NCBI GenBank assembly: GCA_019694135.1
Contig: JAIBCM010000001.1
Span: forward strand, 434,001 to 498,000
From: Verrucomicrobiia bacterium
GTDB lineage: Bacteria > Verrucomicrobiota > Verrucomicrobiia > JADLBR01 > JAIBCM01
DNA length: 64,000 nucleotides
Direction: 5' to 3'
Below the pieces are notes generated by a model. The model did not search any database. It had not been told where the DNA came from and saw nothing but the letters and a program-made list of their open reading frames with translations. Below are positions 28,223 through 38,788 of the stretch, piece by piece (the stretch's first letter is position 1; every line of letters starts with the position of its first letter). A program made the translations under genes and the position numbers.

Positions 28223-29089
28223 ATGGTTAAAGCGGAAATTGTAAAACGGCCGCGAGATGCTTCCTTCTGGATCACTTTCTCTCCTGCATTTTCCTGGTTA
28301 GCTTTCTTTTACCTTATTCCTCTTCTGTTGCTTTTGGTGTATGCTTTTTTGCATCATGATTACGTGCGAGTGGTGCGCACTTTTACTTTAGAAAATTTTA
28401 TCGAAATTTTTTCCAATCCCGGCTATCGCAACACACTTTTTCGCACGTTTCGGATTGCTACTTTAGTCACTCTAATCAATGCAATAATTGCACTACCCGC
28501 AGCATATTTTATCGCGCTTTACACGGGCCGTTTCAAAAATATCGCAATGATTTTGCTCTTACTACCTTTGTGGTCTAGTTATCTTGTTCGCATTTTTGCA
28601 TGGCGCATTATTTTAGGTTATAATGGCGTGCTCAATAGTTTTCTTACCCAATTTCATTTTCTCCAAGAACCCACCACACTTTTTCTCTATAACCAATTCT
28701 CCATGACACTAACGCTCTGTTATATTTGGCTCCCATTTATGGCTTTGCCTTTAATTGGCGCATTTGAACGATTACCTAAACGCCTTTTGGAGGCAGCTGC
28801 CGATTTGGGCGCGTCAGGTTGGATAGCATTACGACGCGTGATTCTCCCCTTAATTTTACCTGGTCTTTTAGCTGGCGGTCTTTCCGTCTTCAGTTTAACG
28901 ATTGGTGATTACATTACTCCTTTGATGGTCGGCGGTGCAGGCGATATCCTTGCAGGGAACATTGTTGCTTCACAATTCGGTGTTGCCGATAATTGGCCTT
29001 TGGGCGCAGCTTTTGCAACGGTTTTATTAATTATTTTATTTTTTCTCATGAGTTTTCTTTCCAAAAAAGGAGCACTCGAAAATTTATGA
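28223..29089 (+). CDS. potB: Polyamine ABC transporter permease PotB
   Basis: 288 residues with six predicted membrane helices and the ABC permease EAA loop (LLEAAADLGASGWIALRRVILPL). The N-terminus (SPAFSWLAFFYLIPLLLLLVYA) is typical of PotB/PotH. It follows potD by 24 bp and overlaps potC by 4 bp (ATGA). Confidence 0.92.
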   Translation: MVKAEIVKRPRDASFWITFSPAFSWLAFFYLIPLLLLLVYAFLHHDYVRVVRTFTLENFIEIFSNPGYRNTLFRTFRIATLVTLINAIIALPAAYFIALYTGRFKNIAMILLLLPLWSSYLVRIFAWRIILGYNGVLNSFLTQFHFLQEPTTLFLYNQFSMTLTLCYIWLPFMALPLIGAFERLPKRLLEAAADLGASGWIALRRVILPLILPGLLAGGLSVFSLTIGDYITPLMVGGAGDILAGNIVASQFGVADNWPLGAAFATVLLIILFFLMSFLSKKGALENL

Positions 29090-29844
29090 AATGGGTTTTG
29101 GGTTTTTATACCACGTTGGTTTACCTTTTCATGTATTTGCCTATTGCAGTGATTATTCTTTTTAGTTTTAGCCAAAGCGAAATTCTTTCCCTTCCGATTT
29201 CCGGCTGGACCTTTAACTGGTATCACGAAGCCTTGCAGGATGATCGATTAAAAGCGGGACTCGCGAATAGTTTAAAAATTGCTTTCACCGCAACCGCATT
29301 AGCCTCAATCCTTGGCACTTTAGGGGCATTAGCAGTTCAGCGTTACCCATTCTTCGGGCGAACCGCATTTCGTGCCACAGTTATTTTACCCATTTTATTA
29401 CCAGGCATTATCACAGGCGTAGCCATGTTAAGTTTTTTTGCTACCATTGGTCTTCCTTTGGGTCTGATGACCGTGATTATTGGACACACCACTTTCGGAT
29501 TTCCAATAGTTTTTAATACAGTTGCTTCACGTCTTGCACGTTTACCTAAAAACTTGGAGGAAGCTGCTGCAGATCTCGGCGCTAATCCGCGCCAAACTTT
29601 TCAAAAAGTGCTTTTCCCTTCGATGCGATCCGCCATCATTGCCGGAGCCCTTTTGGCTTTCACTTTAAGTTTTGATGAAATTATCGTAACGCTTTTTCTT
29701 ACTGGTCAACAAAACACCCTTCCTACTGAAATTTGGGCACGATTACGCTTCGGTATGACGCCAGAAATTAATGCTACCGTTACCATGATTTTGATCCTTT
29801 CTTGTGCTCTAGTCATTTTCAGTCAACGTTTTTCTAAAGAATAA
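29086..29844 (+). CDS. potC: Polyamine ABC transporter permease PotC
   Basis: About 252 residues with six membrane helices and the EAA loop LEEAAADLGANPRQTFQKVLFP. The start MKWVLGFYTT at 29086 overlaps the potB stop; the open frame to 28993 is read-through within potB. It forms the membrane channel with PotB. potA starts two bases after its stop. Confidence 0.92.
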   Translation: MKWVLGFYTTLVYLFMYLPIAVIILFSFSQSEILSLPISGWTFNWYHEALQDDRLKAGLANSLKIAFTATALASILGTLGALAVQRYPFFGRTAFRATVILPILLPGIITGVAMLSFFATIGLPLGLMTVIIGHTTFGFPIVFNTVASRLARLPKNLEEAAADLGANPRQTFQKVLFPSMRSAIIAGALLAFTLSFDEIIVTLFLTGQQNTLPTEIWARLRFGMTPEINATVTMILILSCALVIFSQRFSKE

Positions 29845-29846
29845 TT

Positions 29847-30929
29847 ATGTCTCTAGATTCTAGCACCATTTCACTTCGCAACGTAAAAAAATTTTACGCA
29901 AACACGCGTGGTGCGGATAATATCAATCTCGAAATTAAATCTGGCGAATTTTTCACGCTTCTAGGTGCATCTGGTTCAGGAAAAACAACTTTACTCAGAC
30001 TCATCGGAGGTTTTGAAAAGCCCGATGATGGAGAAATTTGGATTGGGAAAAAAAATGTGACGCGATTTCCGGCTTATCGACGCAATGTTCATACTGTTTT
30101 TCAAGATTATGCGCTTTTTCCTCATCTCACCGTCCGCGATAATGTTGCTTTTGCCCTCGATATCAAACGCTTTAGCGTCGCTGAACAAAAACAAAAAGTG
30201 GATGAAGCCTTACAATTAGTGGGCCTGAGCACTTTTGCTCAACGCAAACCGTCTCAACTTTCCGGAGGTCAACAACAACGCGTGGCTTTAGCTCGGGCTA
30301 TTGTCGATCGTCCAGCCGTTTTACTTTTAGATGAACCACTTTCAGCATTGGATGCCAAAATACGTCAGGAATTGCGAGAAAACCTTAAACAACTTCAGCG
30401 TGAAACACGCATCACTTTTCTTTACGTAACTCACGACCAAGAAGAAGCGCTCGTGCTTTCCGACCGACTGGCGGTTATGCAAAACGGTTTTCTTTTGCAA
30501 GTTGGAACGCCAGTAGAAATTTATGAGCAGCCCGCCAACGCTTATGTAGCTAAATTTATTGGAAAAACTAATTTTATCACAGGCAAACTAAAAAAAATTC
30601 AAAACTTCTACGGAACCGTTCAAACGGATTCTTTAAATTTTCAAGGTCATTTGACTACCGCCATGCCTTTAGAAACTCCAGCACAATTGATGGTTCGACC
30701 TGAAAACATTCAGATTACTTCTCAAGAATCTCCTAACTCATTATCCGGCCAAATCATTCAATCCCATTATCTCGGAGCTACTACAGAATATTTAATTAAA
30801 ACCTCACTAGGACTTTTTCGGGTTTTAGAAATTCGTCAACGTGGCGCAATACTTCATGCCGAAAAAGCAAATGTTTTCATTTCTTGGAATTCTGACAATG
30901 CCAGAATTTATCTTTTGGAGAACTCATAA
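29847..30929 (+). CDS. potA: Polyamine ABC transporter ATPase PotA
   Basis: 360 residues. The Walker A loop GASGSGKTTLLRLIGG, Q-loop, signature QLSGGQQQRVALARA, Walker B LLLDEPLSALD and switch His (VTHDQEEAL) are all present. The C-terminal TOBE-like regulatory domain includes MVRPENIQI. It powers PotBCD import. Its last six bases overlap the end of the convergent serA gene. Confidence 0.95.
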   Translation: MSLDSSTISLRNVKKFYANTRGADNINLEIKSGEFFTLLGASGSGKTTLLRLIGGFEKPDDGEIWIGKKNVTRFPAYRRNVHTVFQDYALFPHLTVRDNVAFALDIKRFSVAEQKQKVDEALQLVGLSTFAQRKPSQLSGGQQQRVALARAIVDRPAVLLLDEPLSALDAKIRQELRENLKQLQRETRITFLYVTHDQEEALVLSDRLAVMQNGFLLQVGTPVEIYEQPANAYVAKFIGKTNFITGKLKKIQNFYGTVQTDSLNFQGHLTTAMPLETPAQLMVRPENIQITSQESPNSLSGQIIQSHYLGATTEYLIKTSLGLFRVLEIRQRGAILHAEKANVFISWNSDNARIYLLENS

Positions 30930-32519
30930 TTGGGCTAATTTAACTGAATAAATATCCTTTTCCTGACGAATTTCCTTGAGCGCTTCTTCAGATGGTGCGC
31001 TATCGAGTTGCAAAATGGTTAACGCACGGCCGCCGGGTTTGTTTCGGCTGAGGGCCATATTGGCGATGTTGACATGATATTTACCCATTAACGTTCCGAT
31101 CCATCCAACAATGCCAGGTCGATCCTTGTTTTCCATGAAGAAAAGAACTCCATCCGTACCACTTTCAATCGCGCCGTCATTAAAACGAACCAGACGCGGA
31201 TTTTGCCCGAAAAAGGTAGCCGCTACAGAAACCGCTTCTTCACCCGTTCGCGCTTCCACCTCTACTAGTTCAGCATAATCACAAGCTTCATGCGCTTTAA
31301 TCTCGTTAAATTTCAATCCTAAGGTTTGTGCAAATTTCGTGACATTAATTTGATTCATTTCACTCCCCGCAGCCTGCTTAAGAAAACCTTCCAATATCGC
31401 ACGTGTCACAGGAGCTACCGTATAATCGGTAATGGGACCATAATAGCGAATGGTTAATTGTTCCGCGCGTTTCGGTCCGACCTGGGAGAGCAGAGAACCT
31501 AATTTTCTTCCAAGCAATAAATAAGGTCGCAACACCTCCATCGTTTTGGCGTCGACACTAGGAAGATTTACGGAATTTCGCACAACACCGTTCAATAAAA
31601 AATCGGTAATTTGCTCAGCAATTTCAACACCCACATTTTCCTGCGCTTCGGCTGTGGAAGCTCCCAGATGCGGGGAAAGAATGAGATTAGGAATTTCTCG
31701 TAATGGCCAATCGCCAGGAGGCGGTTCCACTTCGTAAACATCCAATGCGGCCCCCCCCACTTGCCCATTCTTGAGCGCCTCTGCTAAAGCTTCTTCCTCA
31801 ACCAATCCACCGCGCGCGCAGTTCACGATGCGCACACCTTTTTTACAAAGAGTCAAAGTTTTTGCATTTAAAATATTTTTGGTCTCAGGCGTTAAAGGAG
31901 AATGTAAAGTAATAAAATCGGCTTCCGGCAAAAGTTGCTCCACTTTTTCGCAAAGCTCAACCTGCAAACTTTTCGCCCGGCTCAGTGACATATAAGGATC
32001 AAACACTTTCACGCGCATACCCAAAGCAATCGCGCGTCGGGCAACCTCACCGCCAATGCGTCCCATGCCGATAATCCCTAGCGTTTTACCGTAGAGTTCC
32101 GTGCCTTGAAATGATTTGCGATCCCACTTGCCCGCTTTCATCGACGCATGGGCTTGAGGAATATGTCGCGCTAAAGAAAAAAGTAACGAAAGCGCATGTT
32201 CCGCCGTTGAAATCGTATTACCCCCTGGCGTGTTCATAACCAACATGCCCCGCTCAGTCGCCGCATCGACGTCGACATTATCCACGCCTACCCCCGCGCG
32301 CCCAATCACTTTTAATTTAGGCGTTTTTTTAAGAAAATCCGCATTCACTTGCGTCGCACTGCGAACAATTAACCCATCCATTTCAGCAAGAACACCAGTA
32401 AGCTTTTCAGCCGAAACATTTTTCGCTTCAATGACTTCAATTTGGCCGCTTTGTTTCAAAACTTCCAAACCGCGTTCAGAAACGGGTTCTGCCACAAAAA
32501 CACGATAAGGTGCCGTCAT
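30924..32519 (-). CDS. serA: D-3-phosphoglycerate dehydrogenase
   Basis: 531 residues. This is the first enzyme of serine synthesis, oxidising 3-phosphoglycerate. It has the NAD-binding TLGIIGMGRIGGEVARRA, catalytic Arg/Glu region VNCARGGLVEEEAL and His in LSPHLGAST, then the intervening domain and a C-terminal ACT domain (ENKDRPGIVGWIGTLMGKYHVNIA). This long form is the type found in Bacillus and Mycobacterium. The ACT domain suggests serine feedback. Confidence 0.95.
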   Translation of the reverse strand: MTAPYRVFVAEPVSERGLEVLKQSGQIEVIEAKNVSAEKLTGVLAEMDGLIVRSATQVNADFLKKTPKLKVIGRAGVGVDNVDVDAATERGMLVMNTPGGNTISTAEHALSLLFSLARHIPQAHASMKAGKWDRKSFQGTELYGKTLGIIGMGRIGGEVARRAIALGMRVKVFDPYMSLSRAKSLQVELCEKVEQLLPEADFITLHSPLTPETKNILNAKTLTLCKKGVRIVNCARGGLVEEEALAEALKNGQVGGAALDVYEVEPPPGDWPLREIPNLILSPHLGASTAEAQENVGVEIAEQITDFLLNGVVRNSVNLPSVDAKTMEVLRPYLLLGRKLGSLLSQVGPKRAEQLTIRYYGPITDYTVAPVTRAILEGFLKQAAGSEMNQINVTKFAQTLGLKFNEIKAHEACDYAELVEVEARTGEEAVSVAATFFGQNPRLVRFNDGAIESGTDGVLFFMENKDRPGIVGWIGTLMGKYHVNIANMALSRNKPGGRALTILQLDSAPSEEALKEIRQEKDIYSVKLAQL

Positions 32520-32526
32520 AAAATGC

Positions 32527-32898
32527 TTAACGCTTCCAATCGAGCGCGCCTTTTTTTAATTCATACAAAAAGCCAACCAACAAAACGCCCTGGAATAACA
32601 GCATGGCTCCGAGCACGCTCCAAATCTCGGTTGTCATCTCTTTAAAAACCAGCGCCCACGGATAAAGAAAAACAATTTCAATATCAAAAACAATAAAAAG
32701 CATCGCCACCAAATAAAATTTTACAGAAAAACGGGGATTGGATGGACTAATGGGATTCATGCCGCACTCGTAAGGCATGTCTTTGGCTTGGGTGTGTTTA
32801 ATTTTTTTGCCTAATAGAAGCGGTGCCACTAATGCGCCACCAGCAAAAGCAATCGCAACAAAAATTTGAATCAGAAGCGGAAAATAGTCGCTAACCAT
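32527..32898 (-). CDS. nuoA: NADH-quinone oxidoreductase subunit A, isolated
   Basis: 123 residues with three membrane helices and the family signature YECGMNPISPSNPRFSVKFY followed by LFIVFDIEIVFLYPWA. It is a membrane subunit of respiratory complex I. No other nuo gene is in the window; normally nuoA leads the operon. Either the remaining genes lie elsewhere or this is a separate copy. It begins four bases after the usp gene and ends seven bases before serA, suggesting co-transcription of usp-nuoA-serA. Confidence 0.93.
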   Translation of the reverse strand: MVSDYFPLLIQIFVAIAFAGGALVAPLLLGKKIKHTQAKDMPYECGMNPISPSNPRFSVKFYLVAMLFIVFDIEIVFLYPWALVFKEMTTEIWSVLGAMLLFQGVLLVGFLYELKKGALDWKR

Positions 32899-32902
32899 GA
32901 AT

Positions 32903-33343
32903 TTATCGCACTACTAAGACAGGACATGGGGCGTGACGAATCACGCGTTCCGCCGTGCTACCTAGCAGCACATGCTTCAACCCAGAAAAACCGTGTGTAG
33001 AAATCACAATAAGATCAGCATTTTTCTTTTTTGCCGCGCGACAAATCAGATCGAAAGGATTGCCAGTATCCAATATAATTTCCGAACGAACCGATGCAGG
33101 AATTTTATTTTGAATTTTTTTCAAACTTTTCTTCGCTTCATCTTGCAAACGTTGATACCAATCAATCGCGGTAAACTGTTCGGCGCCTGCCACCATGGTA
33201 AACGTCACCACATGGATCAAAATCAAGGAAGCCTTCGATTGCTGAGCCAAAGCTATTGCGCGATTTAACGCTTTTTGTGAAGTGGGCGAAAAGTCTAAGG
33301 GAACTAAAATTTTATTAAATTGAGCAGGGTTTTTCATAGACAT
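32903..33343 (-). CDS. Universal stress protein UspA family
   Basis: 146 residues, a single Usp domain. It opens NKILVPLDFSPTSQKALNRA, and the C-terminal ATP-binding type loop is STHGFSGLKHVLLGSTAERVI followed by HAPCPVLVV. Such proteins bind ATP and help cells survive stress or arrest. The start is 59 bp from the leuS stop. Confidence 0.9.
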   Translation of the reverse strand: MSMKNPAQFNKILVPLDFSPTSQKALNRAIALAQQSKASLILIHVVTFTMVAGAEQFTAIDWYQRLQDEAKKSLKKIQNKIPASVRSEIILDTGNPFDLICRAAKKKNADLIVISTHGFSGLKHVLLGSTAERVIRHAPCPVLVVR

Positions 33344-33401
33344 ATTCTCTATTTACTCCTTTCCAGTCGCTCCACAAGTTTTTTTGATTATCTTATTCGA
33401 T

Positions 33402-35894
33402 TTAAACCACTAAATTCACGAGTTTGCCTCGCACAATAATCCATTTTTTAATCAGCTGACCCCCTAATATTTTTTTGATGGATTCCGAATCCAAAACCGT
33501 TTGTTTTAATTTTTCTTCGTCAAGAGAAACAGCTACTGTCAACTTTGCTCGCACTTTCCCATTGATTTGCACGACCATTTCCACTTCGTCTTCCACCAGA
33601 AATTGGGCATCAAATTGCGGCCAACTTTCATAAGCCAAAGTTTTCGAATGTCCTAATAACACCCATAATTCTTCCGCTAAATGAGGCGCTAAAGGCGCTA
33701 GCAACTTCACAAAAATTTCTGCGCTTTCCTTAGTTAAAAACTGAGCGCCTGCCACCCTTTTCATCGTTTCATTTACCCATTCCATGAGTGCGGAAATCGC
33801 GGTGTTAAATCGCATATTCTCGATATCTTCAGTCACTCTTTTTATGGTTTGATGCAAAAGTTTATTGGCTTCAAGCGAGGGCACTCCATCTTGAATCGAT
33901 CCAGCCAACTTATACGCGTCTTCTTTTTCCTCCACAAACAAACGCCACACGCGCGCCAAAAAATTATACACACCGCGAATACCTTGCATCGACCATGGTT
34001 TGCTTTGTTCCAAAGGCCCCATAAACATTTCATAAAGTCGGAAACTATCCGCGCCAAACTCTGCCACCACGTCGTCGGGATTAATCACATTACCGCGACT
34101 CTTCGACATTTTTTGTCCATCTTCGCCTAAAATTAATCCTTGGTTAATCAAACGATGAAACGGTTCCGGTGTAGAAACGTGTCCCAAATCAAATAGCACC
34201 TTATGCCAAAACCGCGCATAAAGCAGATGCAAAACTGCATGCTCAGCCCCCCCAATATAAAGATCGACCCCATGTTTCCCCATCCAATATTCTTCTTTTA
34301 CTGGCTGACAAAATGTCGTGTCATTTTTCGGATCGATATAACGTAAATAATACCAACACGAACCTGCCCAATTCGGCATCACATTGGTTTCGCGCTTCCC
34401 GCCATTCGACAGATTCACCCAATCATTTGCTCGTGTCAGCGGCGGCTTTCCATCTGGCGTAGGTTTAAAATCGGTCAAATCGGGAGGCAAAACAGGCAAA
34501 TCTGTTTCCGCAACCGGCTCATGATTTTCTCCGCGCCACACAATCGGAAAGGGCTCACCCCAATAAAGTTGTCGCGAAAAAAGCCAATCGCGCAATTTGT
34601 AATTCACTTTTTTCTTTCCGAAACTTTTTTCTTCAAGCCATTGAGTTATTTTCTTTTTAAATTCTGCGGTGGATAAACCATTAAATTCTCCTGAATGAAT
34701 CGCTTGTCCATCACCCGTGTAACATTTTTCGTTATAGTTAGTCGGAGCTTTGACGACTTGAACTACAGGCAAATGAAATCGAGTGGCAAATTGGTGATCT
34801 CGCTCATCATGCGCTGGCACGGCCATAATTGCGCCAGTGCCATAAGTTGCGAGTACATAATCGGCAATCCAAATCGGAATTTTTGCTTTAGGATCATCAG
34901 CCGAATAAACCGGATTGAACGCGTAAGCTCCGGTAAACACACCCGTTTTTTCTTTTGCTAAATCCGTGCGTTCTAAATCACTTTTTTGCGAGGCGATTCG
35001 ACAATAATTTTCTACCGCCTTCTTTTGATCCGATGTTGTGATTTGCGAAACCAAAGAATGTTCGGGAGCCAAAACAAGATAAGTCGCGCCAAATAATGTG
35101 TCGGGTCGGGTCGTAAATACAGTAATGGCTTCACCGGATTCCGTTTTAAAAACTACTTCAGCGCCTTCGCTTCGCCCAATCCAGTTGCGTTGCATTTCTT
35201 TGATATTTTCCGGCCACTCGACCAATTCCAAATCATTCAATAAACGTTCAGCATAAGCTGTGATTTTGAGCATCCACTGTCGCAATATTCTTTTTTCTAC
35301 TGGATGATTGCCTCGTTCCGATCGTGGTCCTTCGGGGGTTTGAATAATTTCTTCATTCGAAAGTCCCGTGCCCATCGCAGGACAAAACCACACCGGCGCA
35401 TCCGCCACGTAAGCCAAACCCTTTTTATAAAGTTGAAGAAAAATCCATTGCGTCCATTTAAAGTAATGCGAATCGGTCGTGTTGATTTCACGATCCCAAT
35501 CGTAAGAAAAACCAAGAGATTGAATTTGTCGCTTGAACGTTGCGACATTCCGTTCAGTCGCCTCACGCGGATGCACACCCGTTTGAATCGCGTAACGCTC
35601 CGTGGGCAAGCCAAACGCATCCCAACCAATTGGATGCAAAACATTAAAACCCTGCATGCGTTTGTAGCGCGCTAAAATATCCGTCGCGGTATAACCTTCA
35701 GGATGCCCCACATGCAAACCAGCGCCCGAAGGATAAGGAAACATATCTAAAATATAATATTTCGGTTTTTCACTGCCCGGCTCACCCGGATCCACCGCGC
35801 GAAAGGTTTTATTATCTAGCCAATAGTGTTGCCATTTAGGTTCGATCTGATGAAAAGGATAAGCTTTTCGCTGGGTGGTTCGAATGGTTTCCAT
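33402..35894 (-). CDS. leuS: Leucyl-tRNA synthetase
   Basis: 830 residues. The class I motif HIGH appears as [10 protein letters not shown] after MFPYPSGAG, and KMSKS as [11 protein letters not shown]. The editing domain ([19 protein letters not shown]) and the C-terminal anticodon domain are present. It charges tRNA-Leu in the cytoplasm. A weak hairpin (GGCTAATT / AATTAGCC, 35911-35935) lies just upstream on the transcribed strand without a T run. Confidence 0.97.
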   Translation of the reverse strand: METIRTTQRKAYPFHQIEPKWQHYWLDNKTFRAVDPGEPGSEKPKYYILDMFPYPSGAGLHVGHPEGYTATDILARYKRMQGFNVLHPIGWDAFGLPTERYAIQTGVHPREATERNVATFKRQIQSLGFSYDWDREINTTDSHYFKWTQWIFLQLYKKGLAYVADAPVWFCPAMGTGLSNEEIIQTPEGPRSERGNHPVEKRILRQWMLKITAYAERLLNDLELVEWPENIKEMQRNWIGRSEGAEVVFKTESGEAITVFTTRPDTLFGATYLVLAPEHSLVSQITTSDQKKAVENYCRIASQKSDLERTDLAKEKTGVFTGAYAFNPVYSADDPKAKIPIWIADYVLATYGTGAIMAVPAHDERDHQFATRFHLPVVQVVKAPTNYNEKCYTGDGQAIHSGEFNGLSTAEFKKKITQWLEEKSFGKKKVNYKLRDWLFSRQLYWGEPFPIVWRGENHEPVAETDLPVLPPDLTDFKPTPDGKPPLTRANDWVNLSNGGKRETNVMPNWAGSCWYYLRYIDPKNDTTFCQPVKEEYWMGKHGVDLYIGGAEHAVLHLLYARFWHKVLFDLGHVSTPEPFHRLINQGLILGEDGQKMSKSRGNVINPDDVVAEFGADSFRLYEMFMGPLEQSKPWSMQGIRGVYNFLARVWRLFVEEKEDAYKLAGSIQDGVPSLEANKLLHQTIKRVTEDIENMRFNTAISALMEWVNETMKRVAGAQFLTKESAEIFVKLLAPLAPHLAEELWVLLGHSKTLAYESWPQFDAQFLVEDEVEMVVQINGKVRAKLTVAVSLDEEKLKQTVLDSESIKKILGGQLIKKWIIVRGKLVNLVV

Positions 35895-35945
35895 AATTTA
35901 TGACACAGCAGGCTAATTTCTTTAAATAATTAGCCAAGGATTTTA

Positions 35946-37052
35946 TCACCACAACTCCACCGGTCCCGCGGGTACGGGAATGTGATCCCGTTTCAAAACC
36001 GGCTTTTCCGATTCTAAAAATGAAGAAGACAGTGATCGCGGCTGAAACGGGGGTAATAAATTGCCAGAATCATCCAAAAACTGTTTTCGCCATTGTTGAT
36101 AAACAAAAAGAATTTCTTCTAGCTCTTCGTGCGAACTTAAACGGGTAATGCGCTCGTTAAATAGTGCGTTAGGTCCAAACTGTTTGGCATACCACGGTCC
36201 CACTTTTCGAAACATTTTGCATCCCAATTCCTCTCCAAAAAATGCCACCATCAAATCCAAATGGCGCCGAACAATTTTAATGCGCTCATCAAAACTTTTT
36301 TCCGCAGGCTCTTGCCCTGTTTCAAAATAAAATTGAATGTCTCGAAAAATCCAAGGGTTATAAAAAGCGCCGCGACCAATGCTAATCCCTGTGCAACCTG
36401 TCGTCCCCACCATTTTTTTAGCAGCTTCCGGTGTTGTCACATCACCATTGCCAATCACCGGAATTTCCGGCACAGCTTCCACAACACGACGAATCCCATC
36501 TAAATTAACTCTACCTTTAAAACCTTGCTCTCGCGTACGACCATGCACAAAAATCGCTGCGACTCCTACATCCGCCAAGGCTTTCGCTAAATCCGGTGCG
36601 GTAATGGATTCCTCATCCCAACCCAGACGCATTTTGCAAGTAACAGGAATTTTAACAGCCCCTACCATTTGCCCCACTAGCTCTGCAGTGGCATGATAAT
36701 CTCGCATCATCGAAGAACCGCCACCCGTTTTACAGACTTTATTAACAGGACAACCCATGTTCACATCCACCGAATGGATTCCGATCGATTCCAAGTAAAT
36801 CGCCGCATCGCGCATTTCTTCCACAACCGAACCAAAAAGCTGAACGGCCAAAGGTTTATCTTCCATGCAACTTTCAATATACTTAAAAGCTCTAGGATTT
36901 TTTTCTAGAAGCGAGCGCGCATTGACTAACTCTGTCGTGCAAAGACCTACGCCGCCAATTTCGCGAATGATTCGTCGAAACGGCAAATTCGTATAACCCG
37001 CCAAGGGCGATAGAAAAAAAGCGCTTTCTAATTTTAAATTACCCAACTGCAT
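35946..37052 (-). CDS. dus: tRNA-dihydrouridine synthase
   Basis: 368 residues. This FMN enzyme reduces uridines in tRNA D loops. Key segments are LSPLAGYTNLPFRRI, the catalytic Cys region VNMGCPVNKVCKTGGGSSMM, KMRLGWDEESI, IFVHGRTREQGFKG and VIGNGDVTTPEAAK. The DusB subtype is likely but not assigned. It begins 12 bp after the ExoD-like gene. Confidence 0.93.
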   Translation of the reverse strand: MQLGNLKLESAFFLSPLAGYTNLPFRRIIREIGGVGLCTTELVNARSLLEKNPRAFKYIESCMEDKPLAVQLFGSVVEEMRDAAIYLESIGIHSVDVNMGCPVNKVCKTGGGSSMMRDYHATAELVGQMVGAVKIPVTCKMRLGWDEESITAPDLAKALADVGVAAIFVHGRTREQGFKGRVNLDGIRRVVEAVPEIPVIGNGDVTTPEAAKKMVGTTGCTGISIGRGAFYNPWIFRDIQFYFETGQEPAEKSFDERIKIVRRHLDLMVAFFGEELGCKMFRKVGPWYAKQFGPNALFNERITRLSSHEELEEILFVYQQWRKQFLDDSGNLLPPFQPRSLSSSFLESEKPVLKRDHIPVPAGPVELW

Positions 37053-37064
37053 TTTATTAAAATC

Positions 37065-37712
37065 TTAAAAGGGCCAATATTTTACCAACTCTTCCCAACC
37101 GAGTTTTCCTAAATTAACCCAAAAAATAATATAGCCAATCCCCAACAAAGTCACAAAAAAACCTGCCAAGGTAAAAATGCCATCCCTTTCTACTCGCCCT
37201 AAAGTTAGTAAAATAATGGCCAGAGCGGGAATCGTATTCGTAAAAGGAACGGGCAAAGGCAAACAAAGCATGAGCCCATTAAAAGCAATGACTATACCGA
37301 TAATTCGAGCTAGCCCGAGATAACGCATCCAACGCAGCCGCGGTTTCACCATCTTTTCCAAAAAAGTAGCGACTCGAATTGCTCTGCTGACGATTTTTTC
37401 CAAAGTGGCATAAGAAATGTAAGCACGTTGCACTCGTTGCGGCAACCAAGGTCGTTTGCCTAAAGCCATACGAAATCCCAAAAATGCAATCGCCAACCCA
37501 AACGGAGTGGATAATCCCGGAATAGAAATCGGCACCGTAAAAGGCAGCGCGAATAAGATAATCAACAGCGCAAAACCACGACCTTTCAAAATTTGCCGCA
37601 ATTGTCCAACGGTTAGTGGTTGGCCTTCAGCTTTTTCTAGAATTTTTTTTAAATCGCGACTGAGTCTACCCTCTCTGATGATTGTTTTTGAAAAAGGCAT
37701 GAGATATCTCAA
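37065..37712 (-). CDS. ExoD-family membrane protein
   Basis: 215 residues. After a short basic N-terminus with LTVGQLRQILKGRGFALLIILFALPF, the ExoD signature region, there are about five membrane helices and a Pro-rich FTVPISIPGLSTPFG turn. In rhizobia ExoD influences exopolysaccharide and alkaline tolerance, but its molecular action is unknown. The start ATG overlaps the terC stop by 4 bp, so the two are coupled. Confidence 0.85.
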   Translation of the reverse strand: MRYLMPFSKTIIREGRLSRDLKKILEKAEGQPLTVGQLRQILKGRGFALLIILFALPFTVPISIPGLSTPFGLAIAFLGFRMALGKRPWLPQRVQRAYISYATLEKIVSRAIRVATFLEKMVKPRLRWMRYLGLARIIGIVIAFNGLMLCLPLPVPFTNTIPALAIILLTLGRVERDGIFTLAGFFVTLLGIGYIIFWVNLGKLGWEELVKYWPF

Positions 37713-38644
37713 TCGCGCTTCTTATTTTCTATCCAACGCGAAACAAACACCGAAGTCACGACAGCAGTAATTAAAACCGCACCAATCACACTTAAAGAAA
37801 TAATGGTGGGAATCTCATAAAAATCAGCAATTAACATTTTAACTCCCACAAAACTCAAAACCACTGCCAAACCTGCTTTTAAGAAAATGAATTTCTGCAT
37901 AAAGCTCGCCAGCAAGAAATAAAGTGAGCGCAACCCTAAAACGGCGCAAACATTGGATGTGTAAACAATAAATGGATCTTTCGTAATCGAAAAAATTGCA
38001 GGAATCGAATCCAAAGCAAAAATCAAATCAGTCGATTCTACCATGATCAAAACCAACATTAATGGAGTAAAAAATCGTTGACCATTTTTATGAACAACAA
38101 AATGTTTTCCCTCATAAGTATTAGTGAATGGAAAAACTTTTTTTGCCCAACGAAAAATCCAAATATTTTCCAAGTGCGCATCATCATCTTCCTTTTGAAA
38201 AAACATACGTAATCCCGTAATCACTAAAAACGCACCAAAAACATACATCACCCAATGAAATCGTTGAACCAGCACCACGCCCACCCCGATCATAATCCCA
38301 CGCATAATCAAGGCCCCTAAGACACCCCAAAATAAAACAGTATGCTGATACTCCCGTGGAACTTTAAAATGTGTAAAAATGAGAACAAAAATAAAAATAT
38401 TATCTACACTCAAGGAATATTCAATCAGGTAACCCGTAAAAAATTCCAAACCTTTGTCTGCTCCTTTCCAATGCCAGACAAAAGCGCAAAACGCCATAGA
38501 AAGCGCGATCCAAACAATACTCCACAGCAAAGACTCGCGGAAACTTACTTCATGCGCGCTCCGATGAAAAACAAAAAGATCCAACAAAAGTAAAATTAAT
38601 ATTCCAGCGTTGAACGCAATCCAAAAACTAAGGGGAGTTTCCAT
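37709..38644 (-). CDS. TerC-family integral membrane protein
   Basis: 311 residues with about eight membrane helices. The two acidic signatures of the TerC/Alx family are present: LIEYSLSVDNIFIFVLIF and VESTDLIFALDSIPAIFSITKDPFIVYTSN. Family members are linked to manganese export, pH response and tellurite resistance. I looked for a yybP-ykoY manganese riboswitch upstream (38645-38788) and do not see one. Confidence 0.92.
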   Translation of the reverse strand: METPLSFWIAFNAGILILLLLDLFVFHRSAHEVSFRESLLWSIVWIALSMAFCAFVWHWKGADKGLEFFTGYLIEYSLSVDNIFIFVLIFTHFKVPREYQHTVLFWGVLGALIMRGIMIGVGVVLVQRFHWVMYVFGAFLVITGLRMFFQKEDDDAHLENIWIFRWAKKVFPFTNTYEGKHFVVHKNGQRFFTPLMLVLIMVESTDLIFALDSIPAIFSITKDPFIVYTSNVCAVLGLRSLYFLLASFMQKFIFLKAGLAVVLSFVGVKMLIADFYEIPTIISLSVIGAVLITAVVTSVFVSRWIENKKRD

Positions 38645-38751
38645 AGAGCAAGCATGTTACGCTAGCACAAAAAAATAAAACTACCAGCGCTATGCGTAAA
38701 TCTCACTTTATCCACCATGGCGGATCGATCTTTGACCGACCCCCTTTACAC

Positions 38752-38780
38752 TTTACCCATCACGTATGACTCGTTATTCT
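38752..38780 (+). promoter_or_regulatory. Predicted promoter of tRNA-Arg
   Basis: -35 TTTACC (38752-38757), 17-bp spacer and -10 TATTCT (38775-38780), eight bases before the tRNA. Each box matches consensus at four of six positions. Confidence 0.4.
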
Positions 38781-38788
38781 AGAATTAA

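Noticed and set aside
35911-35935. Hairpin before leuS (GGCTAATT / AATTAGCC) as a terminator or T-box
   Set aside because: There is no T run, no T-box consensus, and the stem is AT-rich and weak; it is probably chance or a minor leader feature.
38645-38788. Possible manganese (yybP-ykoY) riboswitch upstream of the TerC gene
   Set aside because: I could not find the conserved internal loops or a stable multi-stem fold in this 144-bp stretch.
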